Shown here: piece by piece, positions 19,650 to 30,369 of the stretch
Layout: every line of letters starts with the position of its first letter
Numbering within the stretch: position 1 is the stretch's first letter
Assembly: GCF_022539665.2 (NCBI RefSeq)
Contig: NC_081331.1
Span: forward strand, 8,897,534 to 8,961,533
Source of the DNA: Daphnia carinata
Taxonomy: Eukaryota; Arthropoda; Branchiopoda; Diplostraca; Daphniidae
Length of the DNA stretch: 64,000 nt
Direction of reading: 5' to 3'
Made by a program: the position numbers and the translations under genes
The notes under the pieces: generated by a model
The model's input: the letters and a program-made list of their open reading frames with translations, nothing else
Database searches by the model: none
Told to the model about the DNA's origin: nothing

Positions 19650-20998
19650 ATGGCCCGAACACTAGAGAAATTGCCCAATAACGGCCAAACCCTTTTGGAA
19701 CGTTCGGCACAAATTGCCAGAATGCGATGGCCTCCTTCGAGGGGAAACGGTGGTAGTCTCGAAATCATTGCAGCGGGAAACCTTACGGCAAATCCACGAT
19801 GGCCACTTCGGAGAAGTCAAGTGTGTCGCACGCGAAAAATCGGGCGTGTACTGGCCAGGCTGCATTGACCAAGTCCGAAACATGTTGGCGTCGTGCTCAA
19901 CCTGCCAAGAAAATGGAAACCAAAATCCTGGCTAGCCACTGCAACCTGTTGAGGTCCCGCTGCATCCTTTCCAGATCGTGGGCTAAGACCCCCCTACTTG
20001 CTCGTCGTCGACTGCTACAGCAATGTTTTGTCCCATGTTTTGTCCCACTAAAGTCAACGATCTCGTCTGCAATCATCGCAGAGCTCGATCGGATTTTCGC
20101 CGATTTTGGAATTCCATCTGTGCTACGGTCCGACAATGGACCCCAATACGGAGTGCAGAGTTCAGGTGCTATTGTGCCCCCAAGGGCATTCAACACACCA
20201 CTTCAAGCCCAGAATACCCGCAGTCAAACGTGTTGGCCGAGAGAACCGTACAGACGGTGAAACCACGTCTGGTAAAAATGCTAGAAGACGGGAAAACGGT
20301 TTGGGATGCCCTCACCGCAATTCGCTCAACACCCGTGTCTTCAACTTTTCTCTGTCACCCGTGTCCTCCTACAAGGCCGCCACCCCCGTGGCACTCTACC
20401 TCACACCCCCCTCCGCACTCCAGCCCAGGGTCGTTAGTGCGCCTACCGTCCGGCAGCAGTTACAGAAAAGCCATGCAGCAGCGTCATTCAACCCCGGCCG
20501 TTTTCCCGCCACTCGCGGTTCCGTTTTGGCCGTTTGGCAGACGGTCCGAGTTCGCGTTTCCAGAAAGTGGATTCCGGGCACTGTTACAAGGGTATATGCA
20601 GAGCCCCATTCGCATGTAGTCCACACCCGAGATGGGTGTGAACTACATTGGGTGCGAAACTTCAGGAGGACGTGCCGAGCCACTAATGCACAGCGAGAAC
20701 GCAGCCCAACTTCTCCACATTCGTCACTGTCTTTACAGTTTTCGGCTAAACCACCTCCACAGGTCGTAGTGTCCCAGACTTTTCTAGCTTTGCCCCAAGA
20801 TGGATGGTTACCACCACAGACGTATACAACCCACCCGACTGACGAGAGTCCATTTCACGGGTATTCACCGGCCGCTCCCGCAGTCGCCACATCGCCCCAG
20901 AATCGCCCTGGTCAAGAAACATCGGACACACGTGGATCCACCCGTTCTGGACGGCCTTTCCTCGCCAACCCCCGCTCGCTGCTCCCGCTTACACGGTA
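19650..20998 (+). pseudogene. gypsy integrase: HHCC zinc domain, broken core, C-terminal tail
   Basis: The zinc-binding N-terminus is readable at about 19,770-19,920 (IHDGHFGEVKCVAREKSGVY, WPGCIDQVRNMLASCSTC), with both His and both Cys in place. After a stop (about 19,934) the catalytic core is scattered over frames at 19,950-20,300 and the DDE triad cannot be assembled. A long open frame to 20,998 then carries the C-terminal part (VWQTVRVRVSRKWIPGTVTR and HVVHTRDGCELHWVRNFRRT) plus a proline-rich tail. Confidence 0.7.
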
Positions 20999-21169
20999 AG
21001 TGTCTTACATCCCGATGCTCTCACTGACCTAAATTTTCTCTCCCCATATCTGTCCCTTGCATCTGTCACTTACTTCCAATTACTTCTCCAACCATCTCTA
21101 CCGTTCTATAAGGAACTATGCTACCTCATAGTATTATCATTTTTTTCACCTCATGCTTCCCACACAGCA

Positions 21170-21470
21170 CACTGATGTCCTTTAGATGACCATTTTTGGT
21201 CCTCACTGGACCACTAGGACGTCCATAAGACGTGGCGAAATTCTTAAATGACGTGTTTTGGCTGCCTTCTGCACATCTAGATGTCCGGCAGAAACGGAGC
21301 CCGTGTGCATCTTTAACCAGTCGTCCACAACCAGTTTAGGCGGTGAACTGGACCACTTTTGTACCGTTTAATAATGTAATTTTAAAAGATGTGGATGTGG
21401 CTGGTATCGAACTCGGGATCTCCCGCATCACATTCGGACGCCCTTTCCACTGGACTATTCTATACATATT
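21170..21470 (-). repeat. tRNA-like SINE-type insertion, degenerate
   Basis: On the minus strand about 21,460-21,395 reads TAGTCCAGTGGAAAGGGCGT (A-box match TAGTCCAGTGG) and then GATCCCGAGTTCGATACC (B-box match GTTCGATAC). They are spaced as in a tRNA gene, with an anticodon-like stem GCGTC/GATGC. The base before the anticodon is G not T and the T-stem pairs poorly, so it is not a functional tRNA. Downstream to about 21,170 lies possible SINE body. It is nested in the 3' part of the gypsy element. The far end is a guess. Confidence 0.4.
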
Positions 21471-21488
21471 GCCGCGAGGGAAAAATAG

Positions 21489-21839
21489 TGACGTGGTTGT
21501 CATTTCTGAAAAGACGTGACAACCAACGATCAAATTGCGCACAACGCAGCTTCTCTTGAAAAGATGCTGCAACACGCAGATAATTTGATAAAAGATAGTT
21601 ATCCCTAGAATTTATGTAACCCTAGAGATGGGGCGTATATTCCTCACGAGGGTATAAAAGCCCCTACATTTTTAGCTCTAAGTTCAGTTCTTGAGTTCTT
21701 AAGTTCTCTTCAAGTTTTCCTACAGTTCTCTTCACGTTCAAGTTAAGTAAAAGTGTAGTTATTCTTTATTTCTGCTATGTCTTGTATTTCTTTTTAAAAT
21801 TCAATACAATTCATTAACAAAGTAAAGTCCCGTGTGACA
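21489..21839 (+). repeat. LTR-like segment nested inside the gypsy element
   Basis: A purine-rich GAGGGAAAAATAG is followed by TGACGTGGTTGTC. Then come a clear TATA-type core GGGTATAAAAGCCCC (about 21,650-21,664) and pyrimidine-rich leader sequence. The segment ends in GTGTGACA (21,839). This is the layout of a polypurine tract plus LTR of a different element, but no partner LTR or target duplication was found. Confidence 0.3.
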
Positions 21840-22451
21840 ATATAAACATCATTATTTTCAAACAATATAATAGAAACATAGAAAAAAACTCGAGTTTTTT
21901 TTCGACAACAGGTCTAAAAAACATTCTTCAAAACAAAAAATTAAAGTCGAAAATAAGTTAGACCATCGATCCTTCAAAAGTTATTAAACAAATTAGGCAA
22001 TTTTTTTTAGATTTTGAAACTTAAGTATGATTTGTAAATTTTTTAAGAAAATGAATTATTTGAGATAATATTTTTATGCAAAATAAAATATATTTTTCTA
22101 ACTCCCTCATTTCAGTGAAACTTACAGTATCAATTTACTTACCAGTTTAGTTGTAAAGAATAAACTTTGAACATTCTACGTTTGAATTACATGTATGTCA
22201 AAACTGGCAACACAGGATTTGGCCAAATGTGGGACTAAAGACGTCAAGAACAGATATAGTGATTTCCTAGACAACAAACGTGGCTACTGTACATCTATTT
22301 TCGCGCCTATATCAGTCCTGTCCTGGTTGTCCTAGTGGGACGGACTTAGGATGACTTTTGGCTTTGAATTGTTGTGTGGGTTGTGATATATGTGCACGCC
22401 ATGCTCATGCTCATGAAATTTACAGTTGAAATTGTCCACGGTAAAGGAAGA

Positions 22452-22547
22452 TGTAGTAAATTGCAACCTAGCAACGCCTGTAACCAAGCAGACCCCGCGA
22501 CCAAGAATACACACTGTCTTCTCTCAGCTACAGAAGCGTCTACAACA
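22452..22547 (+). repeat. 3' LTR of the gypsy element
   Basis: 96 bp, TGTAGTAAAT to GTCTACAACA, matching 16,847-16,940 with roughly ten differences. It is preceded by a purine tract and followed by AAGTA, the second copy of the target-site duplication. Confidence 0.8.
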
Positions 22548-22679
22548 AAGTAGATCCAATTTGAGGATACCGAAGTTTTTTGGGTAAGTAATTTCAGACT
22601 TAGTTCATTTTAAATTTACGATTTGAAACATCAAATTATTTACATTTAGGTTTATTAAAAGCTGATTGGGAAATGCTAA

Positions 22680-22900
22680 ACGTTTTCAAGATAGGTAAGA
22701 GGTAAAATTTGGCAATGCATAGCAAAGGACTTAAAGGAAGCAAAGTGGGAAAATCTACGTAAAGATTACTGAGCCTGCATTTCAAAGTTTCGACAAACTG
22801 GAAGTGGTGCTACCAACAAACAAAAAAGCCGAAGTTCTTTCATTCAATGGAAGAAGTATTAGGTAATCGAAAGGATGAATGTGTTTCGTATTACACTTAC
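22680..22900 (+). pseudogene. Possible MADF/SANT-like domain relic
   Basis: The plus strand reads KEAKWENLRKDY, stop, then ISKFRQTGSGATNKQKS and FIQWKKY, stop. The W-xx-LR-xx-Y spacing followed by TGSGA and W-K-Y recalls MADF domains found in arthropod transcription factors and transposases. Two stops and no conserved flanks make it a relic at best. 22,900-23,240 has only short unassigned frames. Confidence 0.25.
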
Positions 22901-23245
22901 ACATGTTCTTACTTCTCTATTTAATTGATATGTTTAAGCTCCAGCTACCATTCCTTTAGACCTCACTATGTTAGTTATTCGCTGAATTACAATCGAAATC
23001 CGCACAAGTTTCAACAACCTTTTGGATGCAATGGTAATGTATTGGATCGGTGAATTTACAGTAAAAAGATAAAGCTAAAGAAACTGGGACTGAGACAGCT
23101 GTTACTTCAGCGTGTGAATTTCTTTTAGATGAGGAACCTAATACATGCAATCCAAAAGAAAAGTACAGTTTTTCGTCTTACATATCCAATGATGTATCCA
23201 TATTCATGATGTTTATAATATATTGCGAAAGAAGAAGAGTATTAA

Positions 23246-24454
23246 CCCTAGCAAGTGAAAACCGGCTGGAGATGCGTTTCAGCTGAGTCTTTCGACTGCG
23301 TTTTGCGAACCATACGCAGATTTCCGGCGCTAATTATCTGCCAATAAATACGCAGTTTTAACGGTTTCTAGACTAGTTTTTGTAAGACGACATTAGGGCT
23401 ACTTCTGAAAGCGTTTCTCGTACTCATTTTGAACGTGTTTTCCTGTTTGATTTCAGTACGATGGTACCGTTTAAATACGGTTTATGAAAGGCAAAGAAAA
23501 TGCGTACGTATTCCGTATGTAATGTAATTATGTACTAGAACCAAATCAGTATAAAAATAAATTTATTTATCAAGTTTCAGTAAAAATTATAGTAAATAGT
23601 GAAATACAAAATGAATTTTGGTCAAGGAAACATTATTTTATACAGAATTTCCGGTGAAATGCTTAGCGAAAATAGGTTCAAACAAATAACACCATCACCT
23701 GATTCTCTCTTGTGACCTGTTGGTAATGGATGCTTTGTTGGTAGTTTCCTGGACATTGTTATTAATTTGAAATGTAAGACTAGAAAACAAATAGATATTA
23801 ATTAAAATTTAGAATGGATTCAACGGAAATGTAAGAAAGGATGACACGAGGCGTCCTTTGTGTTATCATCGCAGTACATTCACAAGCATTACAATGTATG
23901 TAAGAAAGATTTTACCTTTTCAGGGTGTTTGGTTATTACTTATTATTATAGTATATTTATTATTATAGTGTAGCATATTATTAATAATAGTTACCTCTAC
24001 AAGTTATTTAATCCTTAGGTAAGTGAAAATCAGCACAACAGTAATTATCAGATTTTCAGAAAACACTAAGCACTAAGCACTAAGTACTAAATACTCGTCG
24101 CTATGGTTGACGATGACGCTACGTCGCTCGACTTGCCAAAAATCTAGTTTCGAGACGCTACCGCTACGTGTTTCCACACAAAGCATTAAAAATTAAAAAA
24201 AATTTAAGACCAAAACGGTTTGGAGACGGAAAATCCAGGCGCAATGTTATTTATAACAACGGTACGCAAAAAATGGCAACCATACGCATTAAAACTGCAA
24301 ATGAAAACAGTATAAACTTAGTATGTTAAACGAAATAACGAAAACTAAAAAAATAACTGTTGTACGACATTAGAACTGTTTTCAAAGGGATATTCCGTAT
24401 AGATTTCAGTATCAAATACCAATACCGAAATCAGACGGATTTCACTTACTAGGG
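23246..24454. mobile_element. Inverted-repeat DNA element with piggyBac-like CCCTAG ends
   Basis: CCCTAGCAAGTGAAAACCGG (23,246 onward) is matched in reverse complement by the right end, which reads CCCTAGTAAGTGAAATCCGT inward from 24,454. That is about 20 of the first 23 positions. The left end is directly preceded by TTAA (23,242-23,245), the target of piggyBac elements, whose termini start CCC. The right flank reads AAGG rather than TTAA. No transposase is visible in the 1.2-kb interior; it holds motifs around CATACGCA and a CACTAAG triplication near 24,064-24,090. Non-autonomous. Superfamily is inferred from ends only. Confidence 0.6.
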
Positions 24455-25470
24455 AAGGTTTAGGTTTGTACGTTTTTGGTTTCTTTTATATGCTATTTTA
24501 CCTCTATTTATATAAATGCCATAATATATAGTTACATCAATTAATAATATGATACTTATAAATATTTAGAATGGATTTTTTAGAGAATAAAATTATTGTA
24601 TTAACTTCCACGTTTACACTTACAAAAACCGTATAATTTGATACAAGGAAAATAAATAAAACAAAGTAACAGTGAATGTAGCAGGCAGAAATCTTGCGGA
24701 TGTGAACTAACATTAACTTTCATTTTACCGTCAACACACACTAGTATAATAGTTCAGCTGGACACTTCAACCTTCATTGTCAAAAGCCATTTTAACATCA
24801 ATTACTCACAATTGTTGAACCAAAAAGGTTGAGCTAATGGTTGACGCAAAAAATGCGCCCTAAGTCATCTACTTCTCGCTGAGCTGCTTTAACAGGAGGA
24901 CAACAACTTACAATTTGACCAAATTTTTTGTTGAAAATACAATTATATTTTGATGAAAATAGCCTGAATTATGCAGAACAGATCTTCGGAAATCGTTGAA
25001 ATTTGAAATGTTGCAGGCGAGACGTTTACATCAGAGTTGTTGCTTTCTTTCGGTGATGGTAGCAACTAGAATCACAGTTGGAAAGCCAACCAGAATGCTA
25101 GAATCGTGTACCAGTCGGAGCCCAAATGGTTGAATCGACTCGTGGAGATCATTTTGACCTCAGCCGATCTCTCTCCCTCTCCGATCTGACCTCTCCGATC
25201 CGAAATATTTATCTTGTGACCGATGTCCTCAAGCGTTGAAAATTACAAACTTCTGTATTTTTTGAAAATAATGTGTACCGTGACTATGGATTCGAATATG
25301 CAACCCGAAACTCGTCCTTAGAGATTTACCATCCTCTAGATAATTATGAATTGACTTTTTTAATAACTGCGTTGTATCGTGCTGGGAAACGATTTGAGTA
25401 GCTTAATGTCCGTTTGCTAATAGACTGAACCCAATGTTGAATCTATCGGCCAATTGTTGTAAGGATAGCT
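24455..25470. other. Intergenic, no gene recognised
   Basis: AT-rich, no open frame over 60 codons. The stretch 25,158-25,203 is a pyrimidine-rich run of CTCTCCGATC-type near-repeats. Confidence 0.45.
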
Positions 25471-25615
25471 ACGATTGCCCTCTGAAACAAATGCCCCCAC
25501 CCCGACTCTTGTCCTCCGAAACTAATGCCCCTCTAACTAATTCTCCCTTAACTAAGCCCCACTCCCCCAGCCAATGCTCCCTTAAATAATGCCTCCCCTT
25601 TAAACATAACCATAG
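25470..25615. repeat. Degenerate array of an ACTAATGCCCC motif
   Basis: About seven imperfect copies of a 14-18-bp unit (ACAAATGCCCC, ACTAATGCCCC, ACTAATTCTCCC, ACTAAGCCCC, CCAATGCTCCC, AATAATGCCTCCCC) lie head to tail. Similar units in the opposite orientation are at 2,090-2,155. Confidence 0.6.
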
Positions 25616-25719
25616 ACCCACGTTCATCGGCATTTAAGAGACCAAATACAGCTTAAACTGAAACCTCTAAAAAAAAGAAAAATAACTTATAAAAAATCGC
25701 AAATCATATCACTTTGAAT

Positions 25720-27203
25720 AATTAGATGGATTCTGGTACCAAAATATGCAGTATTCTTTGTGAAATTTCATTAAATTCTTCTCTATTTTCAGTCTCTTGG
25801 AGTTCTTTGAAAGTCCCTAACATTACATCTTTTTATAGCCGTACTGATTTTGAAAACAGCTTGGCTACAAGAAAAGCCGTATACAGGCTAATAGCGGCCA
25901 TTTGTGAACTTCCTTGTTTCAGGACACAGTAACCTTCCATTTGGTTAGAAACTTTTGATGAGACTGGCTTTATAGAACACGCTGGTATTTCCTGATAATT
26001 ACTGGACACCAACACGTTATCTTCCAAATTTTCTATCCTGGGTAGAAAGATTGCCACGAACGGTAAACCACCCATAGTGAGACTTGGCTTCTCTGTTTGA
26101 TAATTAATTCGTATGGATCCAAATTACTTTAATTAATGTAGCTTAAATAAACTTAACTTCCGACAAAATCGTTTCCTAGCAGAAGTTCCATCCATGACAT
26201 CGTCTTGTAGGATTCCTTATAACGGTGCATTAGAATTTGAACAGATTCCGAATTTTTAAAGCCCTTTCGGGTGATGTGCCCAAATTTTGTAATAAAAGCA
26301 TTGTGGTTTATTTACCGTCAATAGTGGGTCATTTAGTCTTGAATGAGCCTCTTGAATTCCCTTGCTCAATTTTCTCCTTGTGTTTTTAATTTCTCACAAG
26401 TGTCCTGAATTCATTCACCTATCAACTTCATAAAGTCTAATATGCTGCTCTGGATACACTACAGTAAAGTTGGGTAGTTGTTCATGAAGTTTCTGCGGAT
26501 TCGCTATCGCATCTTTCTATCTCTTACTTCTGACATGAGTGACGCATCGGTATAAGATTTTGCTAGGGTCATAATTTCTTCGCTTGTTTGTCGTTTCGGC
26601 CAATCACTTTTCTAAAAGGTGCTGATAGAAGGGATCTAAAACGATTATATCATCAGCGTGTTTCAGTTATATTTGTGTCGACAATCTACAAAGCTTTCGA
26701 CGAGTCTATTTCCATAAAAAGACCGCAGTTTTCTGGCTGAAACTCTTACCATAGACGGGACTGAAGGCGTGACCTGGTTTCCTCCGGCAGCAAGTAGTGC
26801 CATACTGTCTTCCGAGTCGCTTGGAATTTTTGCGCACCGGAATCAATTTCTTGTGGTTTCATCCAAGTACATACTGAAATTATTTCGTTTGTCAAGCATA
26901 GTCCCAGCCATTGTGGGTTGAAATCGTTTCACAGCGCTCCAATCATTGACGGGCGTCTTGGGTTAGGCCACCTGGAAAAGTAGGCTGGATTATGAATTTT
27001 CTAACAGCTGCCTTAGCTGTTCCTTGAAGTTGCTGCAAATGTCTTAGTGATCCAAAAAGATGTTGTCCTATCACTGAAATAATAGGGTGCATAGGCTCTC
27101 TTGAATCTGGCTCAGAGTCAGAAATTGAATCTGACCGACTTACAGGGCTGTTAATGTTAAATTCTCTCTGGCGAGTTGGCCCTGTGCTCGACGTAGCCCT
27201 CAA
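25720..27203 (-). pseudogene. Long decayed coding region, family unknown
   Basis: The minus strand shows coding-like segments in series. They are 27,203-26,943 (NSPVSRSDSISDSEPDSREP, HPIISVIGQHLFGSLRHLQQ, AKAAVRKFIIQPTFPGG), about 26,920-26,350 with many stops (LLAAGGNQVTPSVPSMVRV), about 26,310-26,160 (FITKFGHITRKGFKNSESVQ, HRYKESYKTMSWMELLLGND), and 26,075-25,728 (LKQGSSQMAAISLYTAFLVA, a stop, then MLGTFKELQETENREEFNEI and ILHILVPESI, stop). Orientation is consistent and the texture is protein-like. Several in-frame stops make an intact gene unlikely, though some breaks could be introns. No domain is recognised. A decayed host gene and an unfamiliar mobile-element gene are both possible. 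Confidence 0.35.
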
Positions 27204-27504
27204 AATAAAATATCAAAATTAACATACATAAAACTAAAGTTACCCTGAATTTAAGTATATTAGTATACAGAGAAAAAAGTGGAAATAAACACGGCCGATT
27301 TCGTTGTTGTCGGAATAAAAATTCCAGTTTTTGGAAAGAACTCTACGTAGGCAACCAGCGCGTCAGACCGTACTAAAACCGTGGCTAACTGACGCGACTG
27401 CAAGGACCTTGGCAGGGCTTGGAAAAAATTTGATTTCAAATAGCGATCTTTGCGGCAGAACAATTACATTTTAATCTTTTTGTTGGATTGACTGTTGAAA
27501 TTCA

Positions 27505-27790
27505 AAAATACAAGTCCTTTTGTCGGAATACTATGCAAGTAATTTGAAAAGGTAAATTCTGGTGTCCAATTCATTACGGGTTCTTGTGTAGAATGTTATT
27601 TCACTATTTAGTAAAGCGAGTCCTAATGTCGGATTTTATTTGAATATTAATCCTTATGTCCAATTTTATTAGAGAATTTATTATAGACTAGTCTTTATTG
27701 CATTGAAATTCATATGGGGATGTTTAATCTTCAGTTCTTGTCTAGAATTACACAATATTCTTGTGTTAAATAGTACTTGTATCGATTTCG
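27505..27790. repeat. Degenerate tandem array, about 30-bp unit
   Basis: Related units start near 27,512 (AAGTCCTTTTGTCGGAAT), 27,559, 27,583, 27,619 (AGTCCTAATGTCGGATTTTA), 27,649 (AATCCTTATGTCCAATTTTA), 27,690, 27,733 and 27,760. Rough consensus: AGTCCTTATGTCGAATTTTA plus about ten AT-rich bases. Copies are well diverged. Confidence 0.55.
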
Positions 27791-29850
27791 TTTGTCCTTA
27801 CGTTGGCTTTTAAAGTTTTTTTACTACCAACTGCGGTGCCGTTCCAAATTTCAGGGCAAAATCCGGGTTGATCGTGGTAAAAATCGGTGCAAACCGAACT
27901 TTAGAACCAGGTAATGGAACTTATTCCTTTATTTCGTTATCCACTTAGAATCTTAAGGCTGTTGTGGATACAAAGACTGGGGAGCCGTTACCTATTGGAT
28001 CTTAATACGACAAAGATTACTCGTACACCGAAATACCTACAGAGAACCGAGCCCAAGGCTAGGCCCTAGCTGACTCAACTTAGCTTGGCTTGATGAATTT
28101 CTGCGCCAAAGCTGACGCTAAGACCTAGCTGATTTTCGTACAACAGTTTCAAGCTATGGGGGCCTGATCTCCATAATACTGCACCAATCTCACTTGTGTT
28201 TCCCCTTCCTTGGATATGCTATGGTGGTTGGCCCCAATTGGCTGTGATCGGCCTGCCTACCCAATCCCGCCGCGCACCACGGCCCATCGGGGCTGAATTA
28301 AGATGACATTTTTCCTGTGGGCGGATGGGGTTTACCCGAGAGACTCCACGCCTTCTTCTAAAATGGAGACTCAGGGAACGCCCTAAACAAAGAAACCTGA
28401 ATGATCCAGTAACCATCGCGTAGGCACAAATAATCAAGAAGTTCGATCAATTATGTTTTATGAACAATCAATTGATTCCGATCGACTTACACATCTCGAT
28501 GTAAACCTGACGAAAGGGCTAAATATCGTTGAACGACAACTCTGTTATTCACTCCAAAAACAAAATGACACACTCGATCGACAAGAGACCGACGTGATCA
28601 ACGTGATAACAACGCCCTAACAAATAGTCAATTTCTGCCCGTCAATTCCCGTTAAACGCATAGACCTACCCGAGAAATGGTTAACCGTACTGGGAAGTCG
28701 GAGCAGAAAAAAGTGAAGTTGGGTTTGGGGTTGGTAGCAAGGGTTGTGATCGTGGAAACGAAATGCACTGCATTCGACTAACAACTGATTCGTTCTGACA
28801 ACGAATATAATCAACATAAAAAGAATAACGAATAGCGAATAAAAAACACGTGATTTACATTTTCGAGTAGCGTAACAAACAACAAAAAGCAATTAAAATT
28901 TCAAACCACATTTCAAGTATTTTAATTTGTGATCTGCTGCGAATCTTAAATGCCAGCGGGGAACCCTGGTTTTTGCCTAGAAAATCCAACGGAACCCACC
29001 TTCATTGGGAAAGTAATTTATTGCGCCCCCACCTGACACAACTTGGTTTCGGTTACCTACGTCGAACACTTGGCTCTGGGATTAAAGACAACCGAATATT
29101 CTGATGAATTGTGGTCCCGCGGGGTTTTAATAAACCGCGGCGGAGTCATCACTGCTTAAAAATAAAAAACCATTAGTTTTTAGAAGTTGTATTCAAAATT
29201 GCATTCGAAATTGTTTTTTGGAACAGTAATAAAATCACAGCCATAAAAAAAAATTTTAAAAACCAATTAAATAAGACCCTTTTTTGTTCGGCGAACGCTC
29301 GAAATTTGTATTCAAAATTAACTAATCTATCGGCCAAAAAGATCTTGCGGTGTAGAGCTCGGCCACGCGTTTATGGAGCCGTATTTTTTCCATCGGGCGG
29401 GTTATTCTGGTGTTCGATGTACGTCGTTAGGGTTATCAGTTTTTTTCCAGTGCCCTTTGAGGGTTCTGGTCGATTTATTTAATCTCATTTAAATATTTTT
29501 TTTGCATGTATCAGCATATTGTTTGTACACTGAACTGATAAAAAAATGCTGAGCTGATCAAACCTGATAAGTTGTTTTTCGGTGTGGATCGGGGCATGCA
29601 CCCCGATTATAGCTTTTCGGGGGAGGGGGGAGATCCCTATTACTTAGTGACATAGGGCATTGGTTATTCTTTCATTAAAAATTTTCGGTAAATAGGGTAT
29701 TATTCAACTTAAATTCCTTCTTATGTTAACATATTATTTACTTTGTACGTAATTTAACTGGTTATGCGTTAATATTCTGTCACTTCTGTTATATATTTGG
29801 CAACGTTCTTGCAATCCGTACACGTCATTGCTTGCTGCCACGTCTCAGCT
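27791..29850. other. Intergenic, no gene recognised
   Basis: A somewhat GC-richer segment (27,900-28,620 and 28,960-29,160) could be an old LTR-type or other repeat. Open frames at 28,219-28,437 and 28,617-28,892 (minus) have no domain, and no repeat ends were found. A G-run GGGGGAGGGGGG lies near 29,620-29,631. Confidence 0.35.
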
Positions 29851-30369
29851 TAGTTATTGTGGTCTAGTGTAACTGAGTCTTAGTTGATCCCGGGTTGCGT
29901 GTGAAGCGGATACATGTACGTGGAAATAAGCAAAACTAATAAAACTTTCTGATTTCATCCCTATTGTGTCAATTTTAGAAAAAGCTAAATTCTGGCGATT
30001 AATTTCACAGTTCCTATTTGATTTGACCCGTTTCCGTGGAAACGCAGTACGGTAAGCTTTTTTTCCCCCTTTTTCCATTAGTCTTAATGAGTTTACCGAC
30101 ATGCCGAATATTACAAAGTAGTGTAGAACCATGTAACAGTCTTTTCGACCCGAGGCAGATATTGGCATTGAATAGCGTAAGGTTCTGTTAGATACAATTA
30201 ATATGTCTAAAGCTGCTGCTGATGTCTAGTATACTCAAACTTCAAATAGAGTGACAGTTATTATGTGTGCTCAGAAAGAGCACTGGGATTCCAATACATA
30301 TCTACAATACCATTGTATTTTAGTTGTACTGTAAGGCTTTGGACCTCCATCGACTACGAGAGAAGAAAA
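29851..30369 (+). promoter_or_regulatory. Likely promoter and 5' UTR region of the vigilin gene
   Basis: A donor-like TACG/GTAAGC at about 30,050 and an acceptor-like GTATTTTAG ending at 30,323 could define a noncoding first exon, an intron and a coding exon beginning at 30,324. That would leave a 46-nt leader before the ATG at 30,370. No clear TATA box was seen. A minus-strand frame at 29,854-30,168 is not supported as a gene. The layout is inferred from splice motifs alone. Confidence 0.35.

Larger units (their letters stand above)
16842..22552 (+). mobile_element. Ty3/gypsy LTR retrotransposon, structurally near-complete but inactivated
   Basis: Two similar short repeats (16,847-16,940 and 22,452-22,547) both start TGTAGTAAAT and end GTCTACAACA, and are flanked on the outside by AAGTA (16,842-16,846 and 22,548-22,552). 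They are therefore LTRs with a 5-bp target-site duplication. A primer-binding-like TGGTGTCAGAAGTG follows the 5' LTR directly, and a purine tract GTAAAGGAAGA precedes the 3' LTR. Inside, in order, are gag with zinc knuckle, a protease remnant, reverse transcriptase, RNase H and integrase (about 17,041-20,998), all with stops or shifts. About 1.45 kb between integrase and the 3' LTR holds a tRNA-like SINE head and another LTR-like segment. LTRs of about 95 bp are very short for the family. The LTRs differ at roughly ten positions by eye, so the insertion is old. Confidence 0.85.

Noticed and set aside
4083-21184. Recurring CTGATGTCCT word at about 4,083, 8,334 and 21,174
   Set aside because: The surrounding sequences do not align beyond the word. 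It may be chance.
21395-21465. Functional tRNA gene
   Set aside because: T33 is replaced by G, the T-stem does not pair, and the acceptor stem is not formed. It is only tRNA-like.
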